A stretch of DNA of 61,932 bases from Promethearchaeota archaeon (GTDB lineage: Archaea; Asgardarchaeota; Lokiarchaeia; Sigynarchaeales; SOKP01): positions 1-61,932 of the forward strand of contig SDNV01000003.1 of NCBI GenBank assembly GCA_004524515.1, written 5' to 3'. Of the stretch, positions 18,733 to 27,462 are shown piece after piece; position 1 is the first letter of the stretch, and each line of letters starts with the position of its first letter. The notes beneath the pieces are model-generated. The model saw nothing but the letters and a program-made list of their open reading frames with translations, was not told where the DNA came from and did no database searches. Made by a program: the position numbers and the translations under genes.

Positions 18733-19488
18733 ATGTTAATTGATGTACACTGTCATTGTAATCTCTATTTGGCTATTGATCAGATTATCGAAGATGCCGA
18801 AGCTCAAGGAGTAAAAAAGATAATTTGTGTAGGGATGAGCGCTCATGGCCTTGAAAGAGTACTAGAGATTTCTAGCCGATTTGATCAAATCTATCCCGCA
18901 TTAGGGATTCATCCCGAGGAAGTACGATTAAATAAGGATATAGAAACTCAACTCAATTCTATTCTTGAATTTATTAAAAACAATAAAGATAATATTTGTG
19001 CAATTGGCGAAATTGGTTTAGATCACTATTTTATAAAGGAAAAGGAATTATATCCTTTGCAAGAACGAATCTTTACTAAAATGTTAGCCTTAGCTCAAGA
19101 ATTAGAATTACCAGTTAACCTTCATACTAAAGGAGCAGAAAAATTAGTATTTGATTCATTACCCTCTTATAATCTTCCTTATATTAATATTCATTGGTAT
19201 TCGGGTCCTGAAATCTTTTTAAAACAGGGTATAGAAAGAGGGTATTATTTTTCAATTACTCCTGCTATAAAATACTCTCCTGCGGTAAAAAAAGTTGTGT
19301 TAAATGTAGATAAGGAACATCTCTTATTGGAAAGTGATGGACCAGTAGAATACTCTGGAAAAATTGGAACTCCAGCAATGATCCGTGAAGTATTAAATCT
19401 AATATCGAAGATCAAGGGAATCCCCGCTGAGGAACTTGAGCATCAAATTGAAAAAAACACTCGAGACATATTTCACAAAATATTTTGA
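18733..19488 (+). CDS. tatD: TatD-family metal-dependent hydrolase/DNase
   Basis: The TIM-barrel metal ligands are complete: His6 and His8 (DVHCH), Glu93 (IGEIGLDH), His131 (VNLHTKGA), His154 (IHWYSG) and Asp202 (ESDGP). TatD proteins are 3'-5' exonucleases acting on DNA or RNA, with proposed roles in repair and quality control. The length (251) is normal. GGAGGAG stands 5 bases before the ATG, a near-perfect ribosome-binding site. Confidence 0.87.
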   Translation: MLIDVHCHCNLYLAIDQIIEDAEAQGVKKIICVGMSAHGLERVLEISSRFDQIYPALGIHPEEVRLNKDIETQLNSILEFIKNNKDNICAIGEIGLDHYFIKEKELYPLQERIFTKMLALAQELELPVNLHTKGAEKLVFDSLPSYNLPYINIHWYSGPEIFLKQGIERGYYFSITPAIKYSPAVKKVVLNVDKEHLLLESDGPVEYSGKIGTPAMIREVLNLISKIKGIPAEELEHQIEKNTRDIFHKIF

Positions 19489-19496
19489 AATCCCGC

Positions 19497-19691
19497 TTAT
19501 TTACTCATCCTATCTATAATTAAAGTTCCCCCGACCCCAACATTTTCAGGCGAATTTTCTTTAATTACCACTACATAAGCATCTCTTGAAATTTTATAAG
19601 CTTTTTCAAGAGCATCAGTAATATCTTTAACTAGCTGGCGTTTAACTTCTAAATCTTCTATTTTTGGACCGTCTATAATCACATTTGGCAT
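19497..19691 (-). CDS. 4-oxalocrotonate tautomerase-family protein
   Basis: The 64-residue chain starts Met-Pro, so removal of Met exposes the catalytic Pro1 of this superfamily. The rest (VIIDGPKIEDLEVKRQLVKD..., then YVVVIKENSPENVGVGG) matches the beta-alpha-beta subunit that forms hexamers. It would tautomerise a keto/enol acid, but with no aromatic degradation genes nearby its substrate is open. It ends 8 bases from tatD, tail to tail. Confidence 0.83.
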   Translation of the reverse strand: MPNVIIDGPKIEDLEVKRQLVKDITDALEKAYKISRDAYVVVIKENSPENVGVGGTLIIDRMSK

Positions 19692-19748
19692 GTTTTTGAC
19701 CTTTTTTCTATTTTAACTTGTTATTAATAATTAAAGAGACTTTAAGTA

Positions 19749-20765
19749 TTAGATCTTATCTTCTTTATTTAATAATTCAATAACCTCTTCAGGAAGGGGC
19801 TCTGCTCTATTTTTCATTCGAATAAACAGATCTTTAACTTCTGGAATATTAATCCCATAAATATGAAGAGAATTACAAAAATCTAAATAATGTCCCATTT
19901 CTACATCAAGTTTTTCAGCAACATGTTTTTGGATTCTAATCATCCCATTCACATTAGCCTCCCATGCGCGGAATAAATCTCTGCTTCTCCAAGTTGTTTG
20001 CATCATTAACTTTCCTTCTTTTATACGCATAAAAATTCTTTGAAGGCAGGGAGGATCAATATGATAAGGATCAACTAAAGGTCTCCAAGTAATAGCTTGA
20101 GCTCTGCGGCTATAAGGATTTTTTCTTAATTTTTCAATAATATATTCTATTTGATTAATTGCGGGAAATTTAAAAATACCCAAAGGCAATGTTTTTAAGC
20201 CAATTTTGTCAGAGATTTTTTTATCTAAATCTAATTCAAATCCATTTTTGAATTTCCATATGGTTGATCCTTTTGTACTCTCGATTTTTTCTGCTTTTAA
20301 AAGCTTTTTATGCTTCTTCACAAATTCATTATCAACAAATTCTAAATTATATTCTTTATGGATATTATCTTCTAAAGCATAAGGGGAATAATTAAAAATT
20401 CTATCATGATAAGAATAAGGAAAACTAGTATCCGAATCCCATATATAATGATCATTAACGCCATCCATTATCTCTTCAATATAGCCACTTTGAATGGATC
20501 CTATCAAAAAAGTATCTGCCATGTTTCCATAAACTTCATAAGAATTACCATATTTAGTTTTAATCTTCAATAATTTATTACCGCGCATTATGGGATTACT
20601 TAATGGCTCTTTAACTTCAATTAAAACGGTTGCATCTTTCGATGGAGGATCATTAGGTTTATCATACTCAGTTTTAATTTCATCACCAGTATATAATATC
20701 TGTGCTAAAGCAGAAAGCCAAGCATCTCTAACATTATCCTTAGTTATGAAAATTACTTTAACCAT
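19749..20765 (-). CDS. Thymidylate synthase/dCMP hydroxymethylase-family protein with long N-terminal region
   Basis: The C-terminal half carries the family core: NPYSRRAQAITWRPL (phosphate-binding Arg pair), DPPCLQ with catalytic Cys240, WRSRDLFRAWEANVNG and the nucleotide-contacting HIY at 301-303. Such enzymes methylate or hydroxymethylate dUMP or dCMP using methylene-folate. The N-terminal ~190 residues are more diverged and contain a Lys-rich insert (~150-190). It is the best dTMP-synthesis candidate in the window. Base specificity is not settled by eye. Confidence 0.8.
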   Translation of the reverse strand: MVKVIFITKDNVRDAWLSALAQILYTGDEIKTEYDKPNDPPSKDATVLIEVKEPLSNPIMRGNKLLKIKTKYGNSYEVYGNMADTFLIGSIQSGYIEEIMDGVNDHYIWDSDTSFPYSYHDRIFNYSPYALEDNIHKEYNLEFVDNEFVKKHKKLLKAEKIESTKGSTIWKFKNGFELDLDKKISDKIGLKTLPLGIFKFPAINQIEYIIEKLRKNPYSRRAQAITWRPLVDPYHIDPPCLQRIFMRIKEGKLMMQTTWRSRDLFRAWEANVNGMIRIQKHVAEKLDVEMGHYLDFCNSLHIYGINIPEVKDLFIRMKNRAEPLPEEVIELLNKEDKI

Positions 20766-21195
20766 TTTTTAAATATTTATTTTTGATTATGATGAAAAAA
20801 TATTTTTTACAACTATATAATATATCTGTTAAAATTTTAATAAACTCGAATAAATCTAAATAAATTCAATTTAATCCAAAAAATTTTGCTACTTTTAATA
20901 TTTGGATAAACTAATGATTGGAAATATTATGATTATATAAAATAAGAGGATAATAAATTACTATTTTAATGAAAATTTTCACACTACTTCCTAAAAATAA
21001 TTTTTATTGATTTTTTTTAAATAAGAATTTGTTACGTGGGTTGAATTATAATTATTCTATAGTTAATATAGAAATACATAAATCCTTTATAAAACCATAA
21101 ATTTATAAAACCTACACATATATTTATTTTGATTAAATTCAAATTCTAAAAATTTATAACAATTATATAAAAATTATCAATCAGAGAGGGTTTTT
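20766..21195. other. 430-base gene-free spacer, very AT-rich
   Basis: I see no ORF with a ribosome-binding site here. The DNA holds the promoter region of the thymidylate-synthase-like gene (left) and of the lysine-rich mini-gene (right), with several TATA-like stretches such as the one near 21110. No convincing inverted repeat or non-coding RNA was recognised. Confidence 0.6.
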
Positions 21196-21330
21196 ATGCC
21201 GTTAAAAGATAAACTTAAAGATATTGGTGAAAAAACAAAAAAAGGTATGAAGAAAGTAGGAGAAGCTGGTAAGAAAGCGACAAAAAAAATAACTAAAAAA
21301 GGAGAAAAAGGAGAAGCTAAAGAAGAGTAG
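21196..21330 (+). CDS. 44-residue lysine-rich basic protein
   Basis: MPLKDKLKDIGEKTKKGMKK is the start of a 44-residue chain with 16 Lys and no Cys, Trp, Phe or Tyr. GAGAGGG lies 5 bases before the ATG, a good ribosome-binding site, and the gene has its own upstream AT-rich promoter region. Lys-Lys pairs alternate with Gly/Ala/Thr, like histone-H1-type tails, so nucleic-acid or membrane binding is possible. It is not in an operon. I do not recognise the family. Confidence 0.6.
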   Translation: MPLKDKLKDIGEKTKKGMKKVGEAGKKATKKITKKGEKGEAKEE

Positions 21331-21615
21331 AACGATTTTAATTCTCTTTTTTTAATTAGTCATAATTAAATTACTTAATTTTTTTATTTTGTTAAATTAA
21401 TGCTTTTATTTCTTTTTATTTTTAATTTAGTGAAAACAATTTATCGTTATCCTATCGTATTTTCAATATAACTTAAAAATTTTCATAAATATGTCAATTG
21501 ATTTTCTATCCGAAAATTTTTAAGCGGGTAATTTACATTATTTTTATTAATATTTTATAATTTTTTAAAAAATACCTTAAAATACTAAATCAATCCCAAA
21601 AAAGGTGATATTATC

Positions 21616-21765
21616 ATGGGAGATGAAGAAGAAAAGAAGAAAAAAGCAGAGAAAAAAGCAGAGAAAAAGAAGAAAAAGGCAAAAAAAGAAGTAAAGAAAG
21701 ATGTGAAAAAAGGCTTAAAAAAATTCGGTAAGGGTCTAATTAAAGGAGCTTTAGGTAATGATTAA
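21616..21765 (+). CDS. 49-residue lysine-rich protein with amphipathic C-terminus
   Basis: An AAGGTGA site about 9 bases before the ATG supports translation. The chain of 49 residues contains 21 Lys: an acidic cap (MGDEEE), a long Lys/Ala/Glu helix, and a C-terminal KKFGKGLIKGALGND that forms an amphipathic helix resembling cationic membrane-active peptides. It lies 285 bases after a similar lysine-rich gene, but the two are not clearly homologous. A chromatin-like, RNA-binding or membrane role cannot be decided. Confidence 0.6.
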   Translation: MGDEEEKKKKAEKKAEKKKKKAKKEVKKDVKKGLKKFGKGLIKGALGND

Positions 21766-21927
21766 AAGCCAATTTTAAGCTTCTCTAATTATAAAATATT
21801 TTAAATTTGTTTATTTTTTTTCTACTATTTTTAAAAATTTAGCATTAAAATTTTATATTTATTTTAATTTTTTTAATATAGAAACTATTGAGATGAGTAT
21901 GAGGGGATTTGTATTAGTAAAGGGAAT

Positions 21928-22218
21928 GTGAAATATCATATTCATATGGAACCTCCATTCAGTATTTTAGCTAAAAAATCAAATGATGTAGTATATTTTG
22001 ATAAAGAATTAAAATTGATTGAACTAATTGAATATTTTGAAGAAAAATATGGCGAAGAATTCAAAGAATTGGTCTGGGATAAAGTGAAAAAAGATGAACT
22101 ACATCGAATGCTATCAATTATTATAAATGGAAAAAGTTATCGCTATGAAAATTTTTTAGAAACCCCATTAAAAGACGGGGATGATATTTCCTTCATCTAT
22201 ATTTTCTTTGGAGGATAA
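21928..22218 (+). CDS. Ubiquitin-like MoaD/ThiS-family small protein ending in Gly-Gly
   Basis: The 96-residue protein ends in DGDDISFIYIFFGG, the exposed di-glycine tail that E1-like enzymes adenylate in MoaD, ThiS and archaeal SAMP modifiers. ILAKKSNDVVYFDKELKLIELIEYFEEKYG fits the beta-grasp strand/helix pattern. It could be a sulfur carrier for molybdopterin, thiamine or tRNA thiolation, or a protein modifier. No E1, JAMM or partner enzyme is in the window. The start is GTG 21928; an ATG at 21946 is less likely because it trims the first strand. Confidence 0.7.
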   Translation: MKYHIHMEPPFSILAKKSNDVVYFDKELKLIELIEYFEEKYGEEFKELVWDKVKKDELHRMLSIIINGKSYRYENFLETPLKDGDDISFIYIFFGG

Positions 22219-22252
22219 ATTTTTATTTTTTGTGCTATTGAATGCCTCATCT

Positions 22253-22960
22253 TTATTTTATATTTACTGAGATTTTCACATAAGAGTCCTTTTTATTATC
22301 CGCTAAATGAATTTCCTCAACAAAGCATTCAACAGGATGTCCAATCTCTCTAGTAAAGATTACTTCCATAATTCCTGCTGCCATATAGAAATGATAAATA
22401 AATTCTTCTGAATTTTCTAAAAATTCTGAATCGCTAAATCTATATATCGCACTCATACCTGTCTCATCTATTTCAGGATCAGAAATTTCTATAGTTGGTT
22501 GAAGTAAATCATATGAGGTGTAAAAATTTTTAAATACTTCAAAATAAAGTTTAATGATTGGACTGCCCTTAATAACTTTCATTTGTCTTTTAATGGTAGG
22601 ACCGAAAGAGAAATCTATATATTGTAATGCTTCCCTTCCAATTTGCTTGAAAATCTCTTCTTTATCAGGAAAATGTTTTTTTAATCCCGCTAATATCGCT
22701 TTATAGTAAGATGTTGTGATCTCCTTTGGAAAATAGCCTTCTTTTCCTACAAAATATAAATGATACGCACCAATCTTTTTACGAAATATTTTATTTTTAT
22801 TTTCAAGGATGGAAACGTACTTTGCAATAGTATTACGAGAATGTTCTGTCCCAGTTGCGATATCTGTTATCGTAACACCTCCCGGATTATGTCTTATATA
22901 TTCTAAAGTTTCGGTTTCATAATCTTTATTGGGATTTTTCTTGCTAATTCTAATCTTCAC
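22253..22960 (-). CDS. Winged-helix regulator, paralog 1 of 3
   Basis: Residues ~15-75 form a helix-turn-helix (VTITDIATGTEHSRNTIAKYVSIL) with a following wing KIFRKKIGAYHLYF. The C-terminal ~150 residues form a conserved sensor-like domain with FSFGP and a single Cys in PVECFVEEIH. The same architecture recurs at 23908-24603 and 27463-28176, each clearly homologous along its length. The ligand is unknown. The start is GTG 22960 with purine-rich GGAAAAAG upstream. Confidence 0.7.
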   Translation of the reverse strand: MKIRISKKNPNKDYETETLEYIRHNPGGVTITDIATGTEHSRNTIAKYVSILENKNKIFRKKIGAYHLYFVGKEGYFPKEITTSYYKAILAGLKKHFPDKEEIFKQIGREALQYIDFSFGPTIKRQMKVIKGSPIIKLYFEVFKNFYTSYDLLQPTIEISDPEIDETGMSAIYRFSDSEFLENSEEFIYHFYMAAGIMEVIFTREIGHPVECFVEEIHLADNKKDSYVKISVNIK

Positions 22961-23072
22961 CTTTTTCCAAGTATTTCCGTATAAAAAATAATTATGCGTA
23001 ATTTTTTTATTTTACTTAAAAAAACACCATTAAATAATTAAAGAATTAATACGAGAAATAGCATCATTCACA

Positions 23073-23666
23073 TTAAATTGTGTATATGTATTTATACGTA
23101 TCAGTTTCTCGAAATTCTTCAAATCCAAGTCTTCTCATAAAGATATATGAAGCCTTATTATCGAGATAAACTCTGCATCTTAATTCTTTAACTTTTTTTT
23201 CTTTAAAATAGTCCCAACATGCCACTCCTAAAATGGTACCTAATCCTTTGCGTTGACCCTCTGGTACAACTCCTAATACACCTATCACCCCAATTTCTTT
23301 TTCCTCACCGGTTATATAAATTATGGCAAAAGCACTATCCACAGAATCAATTTTAACAATCAGAATTTCATAATTTGGATCTTTTAATAATATTAACAAT
23401 CTACTTCTTGGAATTGGCTGAAATGGCATTGTAGTTGAATGCCATGCTCGATCATACATAAACAATATGCTATCTATATCTTCTTTTGTCGCTTTACGTA
23501 TTTCAGCATTTACACCAGTTTGTTTAATTTTGTTTCTTATGTTTTCTTCGAAAGGTTTTGAAATTTTTTCAACGGGGAGCCTCATTTGGATATACTCATC
23601 CCCCATTTTAATAAATTTATTCAAAAACTTTCTAAATTTTAGTAAAAATTTTTTTTTCTTAGACAT
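23073..23666 (-). CDS. GNAT-family N-acetyltransferase
   Basis: Residues ~50-197 form a GNAT fold: IRKATKEDIDSILFMYDRAW, then IGVLGVVPEGQRKGLGTILGVA as the acetyl-CoA pyrophosphate loop (Q/RxxGxG/A type), and ELRCRVYLDNKASYIFMRRLGFEE at the end. A basic N-terminal stretch (Lys-rich, ~1-45) precedes the domain. The acceptor is unknown. It lies between two paralogous regulators on the same strand, so one of them may control it. Confidence 0.82.
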   Translation of the reverse strand: MSKKKKFLLKFRKFLNKFIKMGDEYIQMRLPVEKISKPFEENIRNKIKQTGVNAEIRKATKEDIDSILFMYDRAWHSTTMPFQPIPRSRLLILLKDPNYEILIVKIDSVDSAFAIIYITGEEKEIGVIGVLGVVPEGQRKGLGTILGVACWDYFKEKKVKELRCRVYLDNKASYIFMRRLGFEEFRETDTYKYIYTI

Positions 23667-23907
23667 TTTGCTTTTAAATCCCTCGCTGATTAAAAGTTTT
23701 CATTAAAGGAATTATTTTTCTAAATGATATTGGGTTTTTTTCTATTTAATAGTTATTTATTATTCGAAATTTTTTGTAAACAGCTCTTTTTCAGTTTAAT
23801 ACTCGAATCAAATAAAATCTTAAAAGAAGTCTAGCTTGAGTAAATTATACTTTTCCTAAAAATATAAGTAAAGATCGAATTAATAAAAAAATTTGAATAG
23901 TTTTACT

Positions 23908-24603
23908 CTATTTGATCTCAATTGATAATTCAAAATACGCTTCATCCTTCCTATTTCCAACATGAATTTTTTCAACGATGCACTTCACGGAGCTTCCAAC
24001 TTCTCTCTCCCACAAGGCTTCAATAATACCTGAAACAATATAAAAATGATAGGTAAAATCTTCAGTTTTATCTAGAAACTCCGAATTCTTAAACCTATAT
24101 ATTGCCTTCTTACCCGACTCATTCATTATAGGCTCAGAAATCTCAATTGAAGGTTGTAGGATATCGTAAGAAGGGTAAAATTTACCAAATACTTCAAAGT
24201 ATAATTTTGGCACCGGAATATTCCTCAGACTTTTTAATCCTTTCCTCACTGTCGGACCAAATGAAAAATCGATGAATTCTAAACTATCACGTCCAATATC
24301 TTTAAAAATTTCCTCGTCATTCGGATAATTCTTCTTTAATCCCGATAAAAGTGCTTTGTAATACGATGAAATAATCTCCTTAGGGAAAAAATTTTTTTTG
24401 GAACTAAAATATAAGTTATATGCACCAACTTTTCTTCTAAATATTTTTTCTTTGATTTCAAGCATAGAGACGTATTTAGAGATGGTATTTCTTGAATAAC
24501 CTTTTTCTTTTGCAATATCAGTAATAGTAATGCCACTAGGATTTTCTCTTATACAGTCCAAAATCTTTGATTCATAATCAATGGATTCATTTTTTTTGCT
24601 CAT
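23908..24603 (-). CDS. Winged-helix regulator, paralog 2 of 3
   Basis: It is homologous from end to end with the proteins at 22253-22960 and 27463-28176. The recognition segment is ITITDIAKEKGYSRNTISKYVSML and the wing is KIFRRKVGAYNLYF. The C-terminal domain keeps FIDFSFGPTVRK and the Cys in VKCIVEKIH. It is transcribed away from the CD36-like gene with about 480 bases between them, so it is the first candidate to bind the palindromes in that gap. AAGGAT precedes the ATG. Confidence 0.7.
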   Translation of the reverse strand: MSKKNESIDYESKILDCIRENPSGITITDIAKEKGYSRNTISKYVSMLEIKEKIFRRKVGAYNLYFSSKKNFFPKEIISSYYKALLSGLKKNYPNDEEIFKDIGRDSLEFIDFSFGPTVRKGLKSLRNIPVPKLYFEVFGKFYPSYDILQPSIEISEPIMNESGKKAIYRFKNSEFLDKTEDFTYHFYIVSGIIEALWEREVGSSVKCIVEKIHVGNRKDEAYFELSIEIK

Positions 24604-24976
24604 GCATCCTTAACCTCATTATTATTAAGAGAAAATCTAATTATGATATATTTTATTATTAGGAGGCACCTTATTTATATATGATCATTTATTGCTCATC
24701 TTTATTGCTCAAGCTTGTTTTAAATCCTATTCAAAGCTTAATTTAAGTTTCAATTGAATTCCCTCAAAATAACTTTTGAAATTCCATTTATCTTTAATCA
24801 TTTTAAATGTTTTTTATTCATCAAGATCTTACTCTCGATGAAAATCTCTTTTAAAATAATCCTGAGGATTTTTAACTAAGAAAAAGTAGAAATAAATATT
24901 ATCCCAATAATTGATTTCAAAAATTACTTAACACAAATTTTGTTATAAAAAATTATCCTTTGAATACAAAAATATA
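24604..24976. other. Gene-free spacer between regulator and CD36-like gene
   Basis: This is the left part of the divergent promoter region. It includes an 11-base direct repeat TTTATTGCTCA at 24688-24698 and 24701-24711 (period 13), close to the regulator promoter. I see no gene or RNA here. The remaining part of the region (24977-25116) holds the CD36-like promoter elements listed separately. Confidence 0.5.
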
Positions 24977-25000
24977 GATCATCAATAATTATTGTTGATC
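24977..25000. promoter_or_regulatory. 24-bp palindrome, candidate operator of the CD36-like gene
   Basis: Eleven of the twelve base pairs of the dyad are complementary: GATCA-N-CAATAA followed by TTATTG-N-TGATC. It lies 15 bases before a TATA-like element and about 117 bases before the CD36-like start codon. Position and symmetry suit binding of a dimeric winged-helix repressor or activator, with the adjacent paralog 2 as first candidate. Confidence 0.5.
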
Positions 25001-25004
25001 AATA

Positions 25005-25022
25005 TGTTGCAACATTTATAAA
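25005..25022 (+). promoter_or_regulatory. Short palindrome and TATA box of the CD36-like gene
   Basis: TGTTGCAACA (25005-25014) is a perfect 10-bp palindrome that abuts TTTATAAA (25015-25022), which matches the archaeal TATA box. Transcription would start about 25 bases downstream, near 25047, giving a leader of about 70 bases. A protein on the palindrome would compete with TBP/TFB loading. Confidence 0.45.
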
Positions 25023-25086
25023 CTATTAAATCAAAATATGAAATAACAAAAAATTTAGATATTGTTTCAAAAAAATAGGAGCAATA

Positions 25087-25113
25087 ATGATCACAAAATA
25101 CATGAGATGTTAA
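25087..25113 (+). other. Eight-codon leader ORF before the CD36-like gene
   Basis: AGGAG (25077-25081) lies 5 bases before ATG 25087, which opens MITKYMRC and then a TAA at 25111-25113. The CD36-like ATG at 25117 follows after three bases, in the same frame and without its own ribosome-binding site. Either translation is coupled through this leader peptide, or the stop is a mutation or sequencing error in a longer N-terminus. Confidence 0.5.
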
Positions 25114-25116
25114 GAA

Positions 25117-27198
25117 ATGAAATTAATTAGAAATACTACACCGAGTAAACCAATAGCAATTGCTGCTTTAGTAGTCTTAGCACTTGGAATCGGGATGTTA
25201 CCCACAAATTATTTCTTGAACAGTATATTTGAGTCAGAGTTTAATCAAGGTATAGCAGATCAAATAACTGTTCCTGATCCTGATGACGAGGAAGCATATG
25301 ATATATGGAAAGCGGCACATCATGACGAAGATGCACCCTCAAGTTATACTCGTTATTTTCTATGGAACTTAACCAATCCAGATGATGTTTTACAAGGTGA
25401 AAAACCGAATTATCAAGAAATTGGACCATACACGTTCGAGGTTTTTACATATAAATTTAATGTGAAATTCAGCGATGATGAAGAGGAGGTGTCATATAAT
25501 GAATATAGTCGTAAAGATTTTCTTCCTGGAAAATCTGGAGTGGGTCTTACATTAGAAGATAATATTGTCAACATAAATCCCGCTTATTTAGGAGTTTTAG
25601 AGGAAATGGGAAATGAATCGAATTTAGTTAAAGTGATGTTTCCAGAAATTCTTAAACAAGTAAAATCAAATTGGGAAATAGAATTCGAGAATGAACTCGA
25701 GAATAATGCGGATATTCAAGGTTTAATACATCCTCCGTGGTTTTTGGGAATTGCTTGGAACTGGACGCTCCCTTCAACTGAAAGATTTTTCTTTAATTAC
25801 TGGGCTAATGATTCTGGATCTGCTCTTAATACTACAGGTACTTCCGAAAGCCCAGGATATTGGGATGCAGGCCTCGCACCATTAATTTTGTCAATAGTTG
25901 TAGGAACAATGACATTTGAAATGAGAGCTTCTGGTGATATAGATGGGAGATATGGTTATGTGGGAACCCCTCTTTGGGACTTAAACTTATCTACTGGTGC
26001 TGGTGTAATACCCTCTGGTCTATTACCTGATACATATGTGCATGATCCTTCTAACCCTGGAATTCCCTCAAATATTACGATTTCACAGTGCGAATTACTA
26101 TGGGATCCTAACACGCCAAACTCACTTGTAAATGGAACTCCTGAAATATGGTATGACGCTATAGGGGGAGATGTCACAAGTCGAAATACTTTAAAAACTG
26201 ATTTTAGTTTAAGCGATGCACAATTAAATATGTCATTGGATTGGGTAAATGTGAGTTTACATGGCTGGATAAAAAATATGGCTCATTGGCAAATTAATAA
26301 CTGGAGCAGTGGATTAATTACAACACGTTCTGTTGAAGAATGGCTTTTTACTGCTAATGATACTTTAGTATATCAACAAGATCCTGCAAGAGCAGCTGTT
26401 AATATTTTTGATAATATTCATAATGAATCGGAGGCTATACAAATCGGAACCGATAGATATACCATAAAAACTGGAAGAGGGGATATTAACGAGGTGTATG
26501 ATATTGTTGAATTTAATGGGCAAGATGAAATAACATTATGGGCAGAATTAATAGATGTCAAAGGAACAGATGGTACTCAATTTGCTCCGGGAATTTCTCA
26601 AGATGACGATTTAGAAGTTTTTTCATCCGATTTTATGAGGACACTTGAATTTGACTTTCAGAAAACTACAAGTAATTATGATATAGAGTTATATCACTAC
26701 AAATTCGATAGTGATACTTTTAAACCCGATCCAGACTATTATATGTATATTGATGGGTGTGCTAATATCTATCCTATGCAAGGTATTCCTGCCTACTTAA
26801 GTAAGCCACACTTTTTCGATGGGGATCCCAAACTTAGAAATAGCGTTTCTGGAATGAATCCCGATGATGGAGAGCATGATACATATATTGATGTAGAACC
26901 GAAAACTGGAATAACCATGAAAGGGCGTGTTAGAATTCAAGTTAATTTTATGACAAGCCAGACTGACTTATGGTATCCAAATATTACGGAAGCCATGATG
27001 CCTATTCTATGGTTCGAAGATAGATCAGAAATTACTGAAGAATTAGCGGAGGAATTTAAAGATCTAGTATATGGTGCATTGGATCTACAACAAAACCTAA
27101 ATATTCTAACTTTAGGCGCAGCAGCGGTTTTTGGAGTCCCTGGGGCTATTATTACAACATCCCAAGCAATAAAACGTAAAAAATTGAAAACTCGTTAA
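25117..27198 (+). CDS. CD36/LIMP-2/SR-BI-family membrane protein
   Basis: This is a full-length homolog of the eukaryotic CD36 scavenger-receptor family, with the same topology: one membrane helix at each end (~12-34 and ~660-684) and a large ectodomain between. Family landmarks in order: YFLWNLTNPDDVL and EIGPYTFEVF (~80-110), NEYSRKDF (~128-135), YTIKTGRGD (~448-456), GTDGTQFAPG (~484-492), VFSSDFMRTL (501-510), GIPAYLSKPHFF (~556-567), GMNPDDGEHDTYIDVEPKTG (579-598) and MMPILWFED (~627-635). At 693 residues it is longer than human CD36 (472), with an insert around 190-440. Only two Cys occur in the ectodomain (325 and 548), so the animal disulfide set is absent. Lipid uptake or transfer across the membrane is inferred from the family. 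Confidence 0.88.
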   Translation: MKLIRNTTPSKPIAIAALVVLALGIGMLPTNYFLNSIFESEFNQGIADQITVPDPDDEEAYDIWKAAHHDEDAPSSYTRYFLWNLTNPDDVLQGEKPNYQEIGPYTFEVFTYKFNVKFSDDEEEVSYNEYSRKDFLPGKSGVGLTLEDNIVNINPAYLGVLEEMGNESNLVKVMFPEILKQVKSNWEIEFENELENNADIQGLIHPPWFLGIAWNWTLPSTERFFFNYWANDSGSALNTTGTSESPGYWDAGLAPLILSIVVGTMTFEMRASGDIDGRYGYVGTPLWDLNLSTGAGVIPSGLLPDTYVHDPSNPGIPSNITISQCELLWDPNTPNSLVNGTPEIWYDAIGGDVTSRNTLKTDFSLSDAQLNMSLDWVNVSLHGWIKNMAHWQINNWSSGLITTRSVEEWLFTANDTLVYQQDPARAAVNIFDNIHNESEAIQIGTDRYTIKTGRGDINEVYDIVEFNGQDEITLWAELIDVKGTDGTQFAPGISQDDDLEVFSSDFMRTLEFDFQKTTSNYDIELYHYKFDSDTFKPDPDYYMYIDGCANIYPMQGIPAYLSKPHFFDGDPKLRNSVSGMNPDDGEHDTYIDVEPKTGITMKGRVRIQVNFMTSQTDLWYPNITEAMMPILWFEDRSEITEELAEEFKDLVYGALDLQQNLNILTLGAAAVFGVPGAIITTSQAIKRKKLKTR

Positions 27199-27462
27199 AA
27201 ACGCATTAAATTGATAATTATAAAGCTAAGAAAAACTTTTATTTAATTTTTTTATTACTTATTTTTTCTTAATTGTTTAAATTCTTTAGTTATCTATTAT
27301 ACATTGTGATTTTGAAAATCTGTCAATATTTTATCATCTGCCTATTGAGATAGTTTATAGCAATAATACCCTAAGGAGATATACTTTTAGTTATCATGCT
27401 TTTAAATAATATGGATTTTCTTTACCTAATTTTTAAGAAGGACTAGATTTTTATGCTAAGTA

